This document shows positions 1 to 8,727 of a DNA stretch of 64,000 nt, piece after piece. The DNA lies in the NCBI RefSeq assembly GCF_024808665.1, contig NZ_JANUBZ010000003.1, positions 1-64,000 of the forward strand, read 5' to 3'. The notes beneath the pieces were generated by a model. That model saw only the letters and a program-made list of their open reading frames with translations, did not search any database and was not told where the DNA came from. The translations under genes were made by a program, and so were the position numbers. Every line of letters starts with the position of its first letter. The stretch's first letter is position 1. This DNA comes from Mucilaginibacter empetricola (GTDB lineage Bacteria > Bacteroidota > Bacteroidia > Sphingobacteriales > Sphingobacteriaceae).

Positions 1-815
<815 letters not shown>

Positions 816-900
816 CTGAATTTTGATATATTGCGATCCGGGCATAACTCCGGAAAGTTGCTTCCAATTACCTAAAATGCAATTTGCACTCCGTTTTAAT

Positions 901-937
901 TGGACTGCAAAGATATAATTCGTTTCTTTGCAGTCCA
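901..937. repeat. Perfect 12-bp inverted repeat over the tRNA-fMet promoter
   Basis: TGGACTGCAAAG (901-912) is repeated inverted as CTTTGCAGTCCA (926-937) around a 13-nt AT-rich spacer. The right arm carries the -33 TTTG on the minus strand and the left arm covers most of the -7 box, so the palindrome covers the whole promoter. It may be an operator-like site or a coincidence of symmetrical promoter boxes. Confidence 0.6.
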
Positions 938-939
938 AA
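908..939 (-). promoter_or_regulatory. Promoter of tRNA-fMet
   Basis: On the minus strand it reads TTTG, 20 nt, TATCTTTG, an exact match to the Bacteroidota primary-sigma consensus (TTTG at -33, TAnnTTTG at -7). Transcription would start near 904, about 90 nt upstream of the mature tRNA. Confidence 0.7.
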
Positions 940-960
940 TATTATTTTAATTATTTTTCT

Positions 961-1836
961 ATGGCGCATAAGGCAGGTTTCGTGAGTATAATAGGCAAGC
1001 CAAACGCAGGTAAATCAACATTGATGAACGCGTTAGTTGGCGAAAAAATGTCCATCATAACCCCTAAGGCACAAACCACGCGCCACCGAATTTTGGGTAT
1101 TGTTAATGAAGAGGACTACCAGATTGTGTTTTCTGACACCCCCGGCGTTATCAAACCGCACTATGCCCTGCACGAAAGTATGATGCACCAGGTTGACGGC
1201 TCAATTGTGGATGCCGACCTGATTTTGCTGGTCACCGATATTTATGAAGAATATGATGAAACCGATGTACTGAAAAAACTGGAAGGTTCATCGGCACCTG
1301 TAGCGGTGCTGATTAATAAAGTTGATCAGTCGGACGAGGAAACGGTAAAAGCTAAAGTTGCATTTTGGCAGGAGAAGCTGAATCCGAAAGCCATTTTCGC
1401 CATATCTGCCCTGAAAGATTATAACGTGCTGGCCGTAATGAACTTTGCTATTGAGCACCTGCCTGAGCATCCGCCTTATTACGAGAAAGATGCGCTGACC
1501 GACAGGAACGACCGGTTTTTTGCATCAGAAATGATCCGCGCCCAAATATTAAAGCAGTATAAAAAGGAGATTCCTTATAGTACCGAGGTTATTGTAACCG
1601 CCTTTGTTGAGGGCGAAACTTTACACCGTATCAGTGCGGAGATTATAGTAGAGCGTGATTCGCAAAAAAATATCATTATCGGCAAAGGCGGGGAGATGCT
1701 GAAAATTGTTGGCACTTATGCCCGCCGGGATATGGAAGAGTTTTTTCAAAGAAAGATCTTCCTGGAAATGTTTGTAAAGGTGATACCCGACTGGCGCAGC
1801 AAGAAAAATTACCTTAAAAAGTTTGGATACGAATAA
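961..1836 (+). CDS. era: GTPase Era
   Basis: A 291-residue Ras-like GTPase that binds 16S rRNA near its 3' end and acts in 30S subunit maturation. The G1 loop GKPNAGKST is near residue 13, the switch/G3 DTPG near 60 and G4 NKVD near 120. The C-terminal KH domain is recognisable from IVERDSQKNIIIGKGG (residues ~220-240). The open frame extends upstream to a TTG at 928, but that overlaps the tRNA promoter. The ATG at 961 followed by MAHKAGFVSIIGKPN fits the family start and normal length of about 290-300. A second ribosome-assembly GTPase, der, follows 188 bp downstream. Confidence 0.95.
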   Translation: MAHKAGFVSIIGKPNAGKSTLMNALVGEKMSIITPKAQTTRHRILGIVNEEDYQIVFSDTPGVIKPHYALHESMMHQVDGSIVDADLILLVTDIYEEYDETDVLKKLEGSSAPVAVLINKVDQSDEETVKAKVAFWQEKLNPKAIFAISALKDYNVLAVMNFAIEHLPEHPPYYEKDALTDRNDRFFASEMIRAQILKQYKKEIPYSTEVIVTAFVEGETLHRISAEIIVERDSQKNIIIGKGGEMLKIVGTYARRDMEEFFQRKIFLEMFVKVIPDWRSKKNYLKKFGYE

Positions 1837-2024
1837 GAGAGCCAAGAATCAAGATCCAAGAATTAAGATGAGAGAGATAAGAGTCGAGATGGAAGGATCA
1901 GGAGTAGAGATTTAAGGGCAAAAAAATATAATAACAAAGGAAGTAAGAGGGATTTAGATTAACTTTAATGGAGTTATCTTGATTCTTGACTCTTAATTCT
2001 TGAATCTAACAAGAATCTAACAAT
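1837..2024. repeat. AAGAATCAAGA-type imperfect palindrome between era and der
   Basis: The left part is purine-rich (repeated AAGAATCAAGA-like and GAGTCGAGA-like words). The right part carries the complementary words (TTGATTCTTGACTCTTAATTC), so the region can fold back on itself. The same word family recurs near 15733-15775 and 31203-31380. No coding potential or clear promoter box is visible in it. Confidence 0.6.
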
Positions 2025-3326
2025 ATGAGTAACATAGTAGCCATTGTAGGCAGGCCCAACGTGGGTAAATCAACTTTATATAACCGTTTAACTGAAAGCC
2101 GCAAAGCTATTGTGGACGATTTTAGCGGTGTAACCCGTGACAGGCATTACGGTGTATCTGAATGGGTTGGCCGTCAGTTTACGGTAATTGATACCGGGGG
2201 CTATGTAGCCAATTCTGTTGATGTTTTTGAAGCAGCTATCCGCGAACAGGTAATTATCGCTATTGAAGAAGCGACCGTAATACTATTTATAGTTGATGTT
2301 ACTACCGGTATCACTGACCTTGACGATGAAATTGCGAGCCTTTTACGCAAGGGTAAAAAGCCGGTATTTGTAGTAGTAAACAAATTGGATAATACCTCAC
2401 AGCTGGCCGACTCGATGGTTTTTTACAGCCTTGGATTAGGCGAACTCTATAGCATCTCATCAATGACAGGCTCCGGCACCGGCGAACTGCTTGACGAAGT
2501 GGTAAAACACTTTGATGATGAGCCGCTGGAAGAAAATACACTACCTAAATATGCTATCATAGGTCGCCCCAATGTAGGTAAATCTTCCATAATCAATTCC
2601 CTGATTGGGAAAGACCGTAATATTGTTACGCCAATTGCCGGTACCACCCGCGATTCTATCCATATTCATTATAACCAGTATGGTCATAATTTTATGCTGA
2701 TTGATACCGCAGGGATGCGTAAAAAAACAAAGGTTAAAGAGAATATTGAATTTTATTCGGTTATGCGTACCATTAAGGCGCTGGAAGAAGCCGATGTAGT
2801 TATCCTGATGGTTGATGCAGTTGAAGGTTTGGAGTCGCAGGATATCAATATTTTTCACCTGGCCGAAAAGAACAAAAAAGGCGTGGTGATTGTGGTTAAC
2901 AAATGGGATTTGATTGAAAAGAACAATAAAACCATCAAGGTTTTTGAAGAGCAGATAAGAGAAAAAATTGCACCATTTACGGATGTGCCAATTGTATTTA
3001 CCTCGGTAACAGAAAAGCAGCGTGTATTAAAGGTTATTGAAACAGCTAATCTTGTTTATCAAAATAAGATCAGGAAAATACCTACATCAAAATTGAACGA
3101 GGTAATGCTGCCCATTATTGAAGCTTATCCGCCACCATCAATCAAAGGAAAATACGTAAAAATTAAGTATATCACTCAAATAGCGGGCACTTCGCCAATG
3201 TTTGCGTTCTTCTGTAATTTACCGCAATACATCAAAGAACCTTACTACCGCTTTATCGAAAACAAACTGCGCGAGCATTTTGATTTTAACGGAGCACCGG
3301 TGCAGGTGTGGTTTAGGCAGAAGTAA
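2025..3326 (+). CDS. der: GTPase Der (EngA), tandem G domains
   Basis: A 433-residue protein with two consecutive GTPase domains, the signature of Der, which is needed for 50S subunit assembly. Domain 1 begins with GRPNVGKST at residue 9 and has DTGG near 58 and NKLD near 118. Domain 2 begins with GRPNVGKSS near 181 and has DTAGM near 227 and NKWD near 292. A KH-like C-terminal domain ends in the typical [11 protein letters not shown]. Length matches the usual 430-490. The start ATG is preceded by an AT-rich repeat region without an obvious Shine-Dalgarno. Confidence 0.96.
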   Translation: MSNIVAIVGRPNVGKSTLYNRLTESRKAIVDDFSGVTRDRHYGVSEWVGRQFTVIDTGGYVANSVDVFEAAIREQVIIAIEEATVILFIVDVTTGITDLDDEIASLLRKGKKPVFVVVNKLDNTSQLADSMVFYSLGLGELYSISSMTGSGTGELLDEVVKHFDDEPLEENTLPKYAIIGRPNVGKSSIINSLIGKDRNIVTPIAGTTRDSIHIHYNQYGHNFMLIDTAGMRKKTKVKENIEFYSVMRTIKALEEADVVILMVDAVEGLESQDINIFHLAEKNKKGVVIVVNKWDLIEKNNKTIKVFEEQIREKIAPFTDVPIVFTSVTEKQRVLKVIETANLVYQNKIRKIPTSKLNEVMLPIIEAYPPPSIKGKYVKIKYITQIAGTSPMFAFFCNLPQYIKEPYYRFIENKLREHFDFNGAPVQVWFRQK

Positions 3327-3670
3327 AAGGGAATTCGGAAGTCGGAATGTCGAATGCGGAATGAAATGGAGTGAATGCGGAGTTCGGAATGTTGAATTCG
3401 GAATTTTTCCTTGAAGTATTGACTTTTAAGATGAAGAGCAATTGAAAATAGAAGGGTGTCATGCTGAGGCTCTCGAAGCATGTGTGTAAAGGCCTCTACG
3501 CTCACCCTTCGAGTGCCTCAGGCTGACACCTCACACGATAAACATTCCGCAATAGGCATTTCGACCTCCGAATTTAGACAATTCCTCAATCGAATTTCCT
3601 ACTTCCTCAATCACCCCATTCCGAATTCGACATTCCGAACTCCGCATTCAATCCATTCCGACTTCCGAAA
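3327..3670. repeat. GGAATGTCGAATG-type repeat arms around a GTGTCATGCTGAG palindrome
   Basis: The 344-bp gap between der and the convergent ctpA holds only repeats. The left arm (about 3329-3412) iterates words like GGAAGTCGGAATGTCGAATG. The right arm (about 3573-3668) has the complementary words (CATTCCGACTTCCGAAAT). Between them, 3453-3530 is a palindrome that starts GGTGTCATGCTGAGGC and ends CCTCAGGCTGACACC. The outer words recur at 33686, 35490, 46201 and 46648, and the inner one near 7281-7408. No gene is seen. Confidence 0.65.
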
Positions 3671-5266
3671 TTACTCTATCGCAGCAATAGCTTTTTGCAA
3701 AGTAACATCCTCATTGTTCAAGGCTTCAAAATAAGCATTATCGCCCCATTTAAAACGGGTTGCGCAGGCTTTGAGCAATGTTTTTATGGTAGGTGCCGAT
3801 AACCGCAGTTCTTGCGAATCCATCTCTTTTATCGTTTTTGAAGCATAAACAATAAACCGGTTAAGTTCATCATCGCTAACGGCGTATTGTTTTATAAAAG
3901 CATCGCTGGTAGTAAATGTATTTAATGCAGGCTGCATATGGTCAATCACGTAAGCCGTAAAAAGCTGCTGATTGCTTAACTGCTGTATCAGGTAGGTATT
4001 CTGTGCGCTATCCTGCGGTACAAATATATCAGGCATAATGCCTCCTCCGCTGAATACTTTTTTACCACTTGCAGTATGATAAGCTGAAGTCCCTTTGAAA
4101 ATACTATCGTTCAGATTGTTTTGTGCCGAAAAGAACTCGCCTTTACGCATTCGTTCAGCTATCTCATTATGATAGCTTTCTATGCCATCCTTATACGATT
4201 TTTGAATTGAACGACCCGACGGGGTATAATACCGGGCAACAGTTAAATTAACTGCCGATCCGTCAGGAAATGCAAACTGTTGCTGAACAAGTCCCTTGCC
4301 AAAAGAACGGCGACCAACAATCACAGCGCGGTCAAGGTCCTGCAATGCACCAGCCAGTATTTCACTTGCAGAGGCCGAATATTCGTCAATCAGCACAGCA
4401 AGCTTACCATCCTGAAACGAGCCCGAATCTGTTGCAAAATAGTCTTTGCGCTCTTCATGATCGCCTTTGGTATAAACAATCAGCTTGTTTTTTGTTAAAA
4501 ATTCATCGGCAAGCGCCGTAGCAGCGTTCAAATAGCCACCGCCGTTTTCTCTTATATCTAAAATTAGTTTCTTAAGCCCCTGTGTTTTTAGTTTGTTTAA
4601 TGCCACACGGAAATCAGCATCCGTTGTGAGGGCGAACTTGCTTATTTTAATATAACCGATTGTGGGTGCCACCATGTAGGCCGCATCAATACTGCTTAAA
4701 TTAACATGTCCCCGTTTAATGGTATAAACTTTTAGGGCCGAACTATCCGGAGGTAAAACTGATAATGCTATTTCAGATGCATTTTCACCTCTAAAAATAT
4801 TATTTACTCCATCGGCAGTGAGATGTGTTCCTGAAAATGGTTTTTGATTTACCTTAATAACCCTGTCGCCGGGCGTTAATCCTGCAATAGCAGCCGGGCC
4901 GTCAGGGTAAACCATGGTTATCACCAATGTATCTCTTAATAATTGATATTCAAGGCCTATTCCGGTAAAACCGCCTTCAAGGTTTTCATTAATAAATTGC
5001 GCCTTTTGAGGTTGCAGGTAAAGCGAATGCGGATCAAGACTTTGTAAAAGATTGTTAACGGTAACACCCTGCAGGCTGTCGGTATTCACAGAGTCCACGT
5101 AGTTATTTTTAACCAGGTTAAGTACCTTGCTAACTTTATCGTTATTGCCGAGAGAAAATCCGAGGTTGTGATTGTTGTAATTATTGTCGCTGACAAAAAA
5201 GCCGATAGCAATGCCTATCAAAATTAAAATTACCGACCTGAACACTATGCCCGCTGAATTCTTCAT
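3671..5266 (-). CDS. S41 family carboxyl-terminal processing protease (CtpA-like)
   Basis: A 531-residue periplasmic serine protease. An N-terminal hydrophobic segment (residues ~7-26) acts as signal or anchor. A PDZ domain (~85-175) contains GLTPGDRVIKVN. The S41 catalytic core carries EYSASASEI (nucleophile Ser near 299) and the general-base Lys in SFGKGLVQQ near 325. The family uses a Ser-Lys dyad to trim C-termini of envelope proteins. A Bacteroidota-type C-terminal extension (~380-531) follows. It converges with der across a repeat region and diverges from murQ. Confidence 0.92.
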   Translation of the reverse strand: MKNSAGIVFRSVILILIGIAIGFFVSDNNYNNHNLGFSLGNNDKVSKVLNLVKNNYVDSVNTDSLQGVTVNNLLQSLDPHSLYLQPQKAQFINENLEGGFTGIGLEYQLLRDTLVITMVYPDGPAAIAGLTPGDRVIKVNQKPFSGTHLTADGVNNIFRGENASEIALSVLPPDSSALKVYTIKRGHVNLSSIDAAYMVAPTIGYIKISKFALTTDADFRVALNKLKTQGLKKLILDIRENGGGYLNAATALADEFLTKNKLIVYTKGDHEERKDYFATDSGSFQDGKLAVLIDEYSASASEILAGALQDLDRAVIVGRRSFGKGLVQQQFAFPDGSAVNLTVARYYTPSGRSIQKSYKDGIESYHNEIAERMRKGEFFSAQNNLNDSIFKGTSAYHTASGKKVFSGGGIMPDIFVPQDSAQNTYLIQQLSNQQLFTAYVIDHMQPALNTFTTSDAFIKQYAVSDDELNRFIVYASKTIKEMDSQELRLSAPTIKTLLKACATRFKWGDNAYFEALNNEDVTLQKAIAAIE

Positions 5267-5442
5267 AAATAATTATCACTACAAAGTTAATAATTAGTTG
5301 TTTAAGTTAGACCCGCCATACGGCCCGATTTTCAGATTAAAAAGAATTACACAAATTGTGATAATCTGTTTATCCCGAAATTATTTGTTGCAATAAACTC
5401 TCAATATTTTTAACCAATTTTGCTAAAAATCATCAACCTTAA

Positions 5443-6255
5443 ATGGAGAGAACAACAGAAAAGGATTCGCTTTACAGCAATTTGGAACAGATGTCTGTAT
5501 TGGAAGTTCTTCAAAATATAAACAAAGAAGACCAGACCGTTCCGGTAGCCGTAGCCAAAGCATTACCTCAAATTGAAGCGTTGGCAACTGTAACTGCTGC
5601 CAGGATGAAACAGGGTGGCAGGCTTTTTTATATTGGTGCCGGTACCAGCGGTAGGTTAGGAGTGGTTGATGCTTCCGAGTGCCCGCCAACTTTCGGTGTT
5701 CCGTTTGATATGGTGGTGGGTCTGATTGCCGGCGGCGATGGCGCCATCCGCAAAGCAGTTGAGTTTGCCGAAGATGATGCGGAACAAGCCTGGATTGATT
5801 TGGCCGAATACCAGATAAATGAAAAAGATGTTTTGGTGGGTATTGCAGCATCGGGCACTACGCCTTATGTAATTGGCGGACTAAAAAAAGCAAACGAAAA
5901 CAATATCACTACGGGCTGCATAGTATGCAATAGCGGCAGCCCGGTAGCAGCAGTTGCGCAATATCCTGTTGAAGTAATTACGGGCCCCGAGTTTTTAACC
6001 GGATCAACCCGCATGAAAGCAGGCACGGCGCAGAAACTGGTGTTAAATATGCTAAGTACCAGTGTGATGATTCAGCTGGGTAAAGTAAAAGGCAATAAAA
6101 TGGTGGATATGCAACTATCAAACAGCAAGCTGATTGACAGAGGCACACACATGGTAATGCAGGAAACCGGACTAAGTGAAGAAGTTGCTGCCGATTTACT
6201 AAAAAAGCACGGAAGTGTTAGAAAAGCAGTAGAGAGTTATAAGCATAATGTGTGA
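5443..6255 (+). CDS. murQ: N-acetylmuramic acid 6-phosphate etherase MurQ
   Basis: A 270-residue cytoplasmic SIS-domain enzyme that splits MurNAc-6-phosphate into GlcNAc-6-phosphate and D-lactate during cell-wall recycling. Family motifs are intact: GAGTSGRLGVVDASECPPTFG near residue 66, ASGTTPYVIGG near 140 and TGSTRMKAGTAQKLVLNMLST near 185. It is slightly shorter than E. coli MurQ (298), at the C-terminus. The ATG at 5443 matches the family N-terminus (TEKDS.Y..L..MSVLEVL). It stands alone in this strand context, without murP or anmK beside it. Confidence 0.93.
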   Translation: MERTTEKDSLYSNLEQMSVLEVLQNINKEDQTVPVAVAKALPQIEALATVTAARMKQGGRLFYIGAGTSGRLGVVDASECPPTFGVPFDMVVGLIAGGDGAIRKAVEFAEDDAEQAWIDLAEYQINEKDVLVGIAASGTTPYVIGGLKKANENNITTGCIVCNSGSPVAAVAQYPVEVITGPEFLTGSTRMKAGTAQKLVLNMLSTSVMIQLGKVKGNKMVDMQLSNSKLIDRGTHMVMQETGLSEEVAADLLKKHGSVRKAVESYKHNV

Positions 6256-6396
6256 ATGTGAAGATGTGCAAATAGGCAGATACAAAAAATATTTGACGAA
6301 GAGAGTAATAAACAGATTAATGGTAATGCAAATGTTGAATTTGTGTAAGTTTTAATAATCCACACATCTGCACATCTGCAAATTTGAAATTAGAAG

Positions 6397-6963
6397 ATGC
6401 ACGAAATAGAGCCATATTACAAATGGAGGGACGATTATGTTGCGGCAGAGGATCAATATTCTCCATTTTATGCAACACAATACAGCGAGTTTGAATTTGA
6501 TAAGCAGGTGTACAATTACCTGCTGCATCCGCAATGGGATTCATTCGGTTCCAATACATTATACCTCAAAGTATTATTTGCCGATTATGAACGCGGCTAT
6601 ACTATAATTGAGTTCATCGGCGAGTGGAACGATGCCATCAATAACGACATCATGATGCTTAAGCGCGAGTTGCTGGACCTGATGGTTGACAGCGGCATCA
6701 AATATTTTATATTGATAGGGGAGAATGTGCTTAATTTTCACTCATCAGATGATTGTTACTATGAAGAATGGTTTCAGGATATAGAAGATGGCTGGATAGC
6801 CGGGATCAATTTCAGGGAGCATGTAATAGATGAGTTTAAGCGCAATAATATCGACTACTATATCAATTTCGGCGGAGTATTGGATGATTTAGGATGGCGA
6901 ACTTTAAAGCCAGTACAGGTATTTAAATTAGTTGAAGAACAATTGGTAAAGCGATTGAGTTAG
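6397..6963 (+). CDS. Conserved hypothetical protein, 188 aa
   Basis: I do not recognise the family. The protein is acidic, rich in Tyr, Trp and Asp, with no signal peptide or membrane segment, so it is probably cytoplasmic. It starts MHEIEPYYKWRDDY and has a GWIAGINFREHVIDEF block near 125-145. It sits 141 bp downstream of murQ in the same direction. The gap contains a small inverted repeat (AGATGTGC at 6262, GCACATCT at 6370), so co-transcription is uncertain. Codon use resembles the neighbours. Confidence 0.7.
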   Translation: MHEIEPYYKWRDDYVAAEDQYSPFYATQYSEFEFDKQVYNYLLHPQWDSFGSNTLYLKVLFADYERGYTIIEFIGEWNDAINNDIMMLKRELLDLMVDSGIKYFILIGENVLNFHSSDDCYYEEWFQDIEDGWIAGINFREHVIDEFKRNNIDYYINFGGVLDDLGWRTLKPVQVFKLVEEQLVKRLS

Positions 6964-7593
6964 CGATTATACCTCATAGCGATGGGTTTTAAACGATGAG
7001 TGTTCGAAACATCAAAAAGGGTGTCATGCTGAGTATTAAAACCCGGAGGGTTTTGAAGGTGAAATGACAATGATGCGCCATAGGTGCAAAATATCGGTAG
7101 AAATATTGTTGTGACCAATTTTAGCGTGCTGTAGGTACGCCACCTTGCCAGCGTATAGGTTTCGTACCGATGGCACGAAATGATTGTTGTTTTTTCTCTA
7201 CCGATATTTGACCCCGATGGGGTCATTCACGCTGAAAAACTTACGAAATTTTTAAAATTTCGTAAGTTTAATACCGCTATATGTCATGGGTAGGCTCTCG
7301 AAGCATGTGGGCAAAGGCCTTTAACGGTATGCCTTGACGTTTTGCATCAGCGGTAATGCATTGGCGTTTACCCGACGCACACCCTTCGAGTGCCTCAGGG
7401 TGACACCCACATTAGATATTTGTCAACAAACCCAATCTTTCGAACATCCTCAGTTTTTAAACCATCGCTATGTTAATAGAAACCAATCATTAACCGTCAG
7501 CGTATAATCCATCAATTAAACTTTTTCTTATATTACCCATCTAATATCTCAAATCAATACTTAAATTTGAATAATTAATTTTTTTAATAAAAA
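6964..7593. repeat. 630-bp intergenic repeat cluster
   Basis: Three repeat modules follow one another. 7089-7209: ends form a perfect 13-bp inverted repeat (AAATATCGGTAGA at 7089-7101, its complement at 7197-7209) around a GC-richer core. 7237-7269: a 16-bp-stem palindrome. 7281-7408: a second copy of the palindrome seen at 3453-3530, sharing GGCTCTCGAAGCATGTG and CCCTTCGAGTGCCTCAG. No convincing gene is seen. The last ~100 bp before 7594 are AT-rich and hold the Bax-inhibitor promoter box TAAATTTG at 7562-7569. Confidence 0.6.
7237..7269. terminator. Perfect 16-bp palindrome, possible bidirectional terminator
   Basis: AAACTTACGAAATTTT (7237-7252) pairs with AAAATTTCGTAAGTTT (7254-7269) around a single T. 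A second copy at 13491-13523 differs by one compensated base pair. It is AT-rich, so a weak terminator or a repeat-family member are both possible. Confidence 0.45.
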
Positions 7594-8325
7594 ATGGAAA
7601 ATAACAGACCTAATTACGTTTACGACAACGTAATGCAAATAAATGATGCTGATGCATCACGTAAATTTTTAGCTAATGTATTTATGTGGATGTTTGTGGC
7701 TTTGGGCATATCTGCACTTTGCGCTTATATTTTCGCTAATAGCCCTGCATTCCTTTCAACATTAGTTGATGCAAATACCCATCAGTTAACCGGTTTTGCT
7801 TATATTATAATGTTTGCACCGCTTGCTTTTGTACTTTTAATAAGATTTGGCCTTAACCGTATTTCTTACCCTGTTTTAGCATTATTATTTGTTGCTTATG
7901 CAGCGGTAACAGGTATTAGCTTAAGCTTTATATTATTAGCTTATACTGCATCATCTGTATTAGGTGTATTCTTAACTTCTTCGGTAGTTTTTGGTGTAAT
8001 GGCAATTGCAGGTTATACAACAAAAACCGACTTAACCAAATTCGGATCTATATTGATTATGTTCCTTATCGGTATAGTTGTTGCAAGTTTAGTTAACATG
8101 TTTTTACACAGCAGCGGTTTAGATTTGATCATTACTTACATTGGTGTTGCTGTATTTGTTGGTTTAACTGCTTATGATGTTCAAAGGTTAAAAAATATAG
8201 GTGCAGGTTTAACTTATGGCGATGCAACAGCTTCAAAAATGGCGTTGATGGGCGGTTTAACACTTTATCTTGATTTTATCAATTTATTCCTGATGTTACT
8301 GCGTCTTTTCGGCAGAAGAAGATAA
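7594..8325 (+). CDS. Bax inhibitor-1/YccA family membrane protein
   Basis: A 243-residue inner-membrane protein with seven predicted transmembrane segments from residue ~25 to the end and the BI-1 family pattern (ISLSFILLAYT, AYDVQRLKNIG near 190-200, LYLDFINLFLMLLRLFG at the C-terminus). Members are linked to calcium leak and, in E. coli YccA, to modulating FtsH. The role here is not shown by sequence. The short basic tail GRRR is typical of Bacteroidota homologues. It is monocistronic, with its own box upstream and a strong terminator downstream. Confidence 0.92.
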   Translation: MENNRPNYVYDNVMQINDADASRKFLANVFMWMFVALGISALCAYIFANSPAFLSTLVDANTHQLTGFAYIIMFAPLAFVLLIRFGLNRISYPVLALLFVAYAAVTGISLSFILLAYTASSVLGVFLTSSVVFGVMAIAGYTTKTDLTKFGSILIMFLIGIVVASLVNMFLHSSGLDLIITYIGVAVFVGLTAYDVQRLKNIGAGLTYGDATASKMALMGGLTLYLDFINLFLMLLRLFGRRR

Positions 8326-8342
8326 TCAATAAAAAGATTTAT

Positions 8343-8379
8343 AAAAAAAGCTGCCTGACAAAAACAGGCAGCTTTTTTT
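8343..8379 (+). terminator. Rho-independent terminator of the Bax-inhibitor gene
   Basis: The stem AAAAAAGCTGCCTG/CAGGCAGCTTTTTTT with a short ACAAAAA-type loop, followed by a T run, lies 18 bp after the stop codon. Confidence 0.9.
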
Positions 8380-8425
8380 ATGCACTAAAATTACATCATT
8401 ATGAAGGTTAATGCCGTATAAGCCT

Positions 8426-8457
8426 ATTGCAATTTAATGGTTTATTACGCATCTTTG
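8426..8457 (+). promoter_or_regulatory. Promoter of the SAM riboswitch-metH-metF unit
   Basis: ATTG, 20 nt, CATCTTTG: each box has one mismatch from TTTG/TAnnTTTG. The predicted start near 8461 coincides with the first base of the riboswitch P1 helix, which supports the call. Confidence 0.6.
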
Positions 8458-8461
8458 CGCT

Positions 8462-8570
8462 GCTTATGGAGAAAGACGGAGGGATTAGACCCTGCGAAGT
8501 CTTGGCAACCTGTGCTTACAAGGTGCTACATTCTACTCGATCAGTCATTGTACCGGCGAGAAAGATAAGC
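8462..8570 (+). promoter_or_regulatory. SAM-I (S-box) riboswitch
   Basis: The conserved S-box core is present in order: GCTTAT (P1, 5' side), GGAGAAAGACGGAGGGATTAG, ACCCTGCGAAG, TCTTGGCAACC, then a variable arm and GAGAAAGATAAGC closing P1 (ATAAGC 8565-8570). The family binds S-adenosylmethionine and switches off methionine genes, matching metH and metF downstream. Directly after P1, CGAAAGTC (8570-8577) can pair with GACTTTTCG (from about 8591). No T run follows the hairpin, so control is more likely through translation or an unrecognised termination step. Confidence 0.93.
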
Positions 8571-8615
8571 GAAAGTCATATTATAACCCGACTTTTCGAT
8601 ATAAGCTTTTATTTT

Positions 8616-8727
8616 GATGATTACACAGATGGCAGTTGATTGCACTGATTATTTTCATTATGAAAATCGGTGAAATCAAAAAAGTAAAATCAGTGAAATC
8701 ATCCCAAAAAATCGGTGAAATCAACAC
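8616..8727. repeat. GATTACACAGAT / ATCGGTGAAATC repeat before metH
   Basis: Words GATTACACAGAT and TTGCACTGATT are followed by several copies of AATCGGTGAAATCA or AATCAGTGAAATCA, the last ending at the metH start codon. The second set is roughly the inverse of the first, so the leader can fold. It lies between the riboswitch and the ATG and may form part of the expression platform. Confidence 0.55.

Noticed and set aside
8427..8639. Frame of 70 residues upstream of metH
   Set aside because: It coincides with the SAM-I riboswitch and has no protein-like features.
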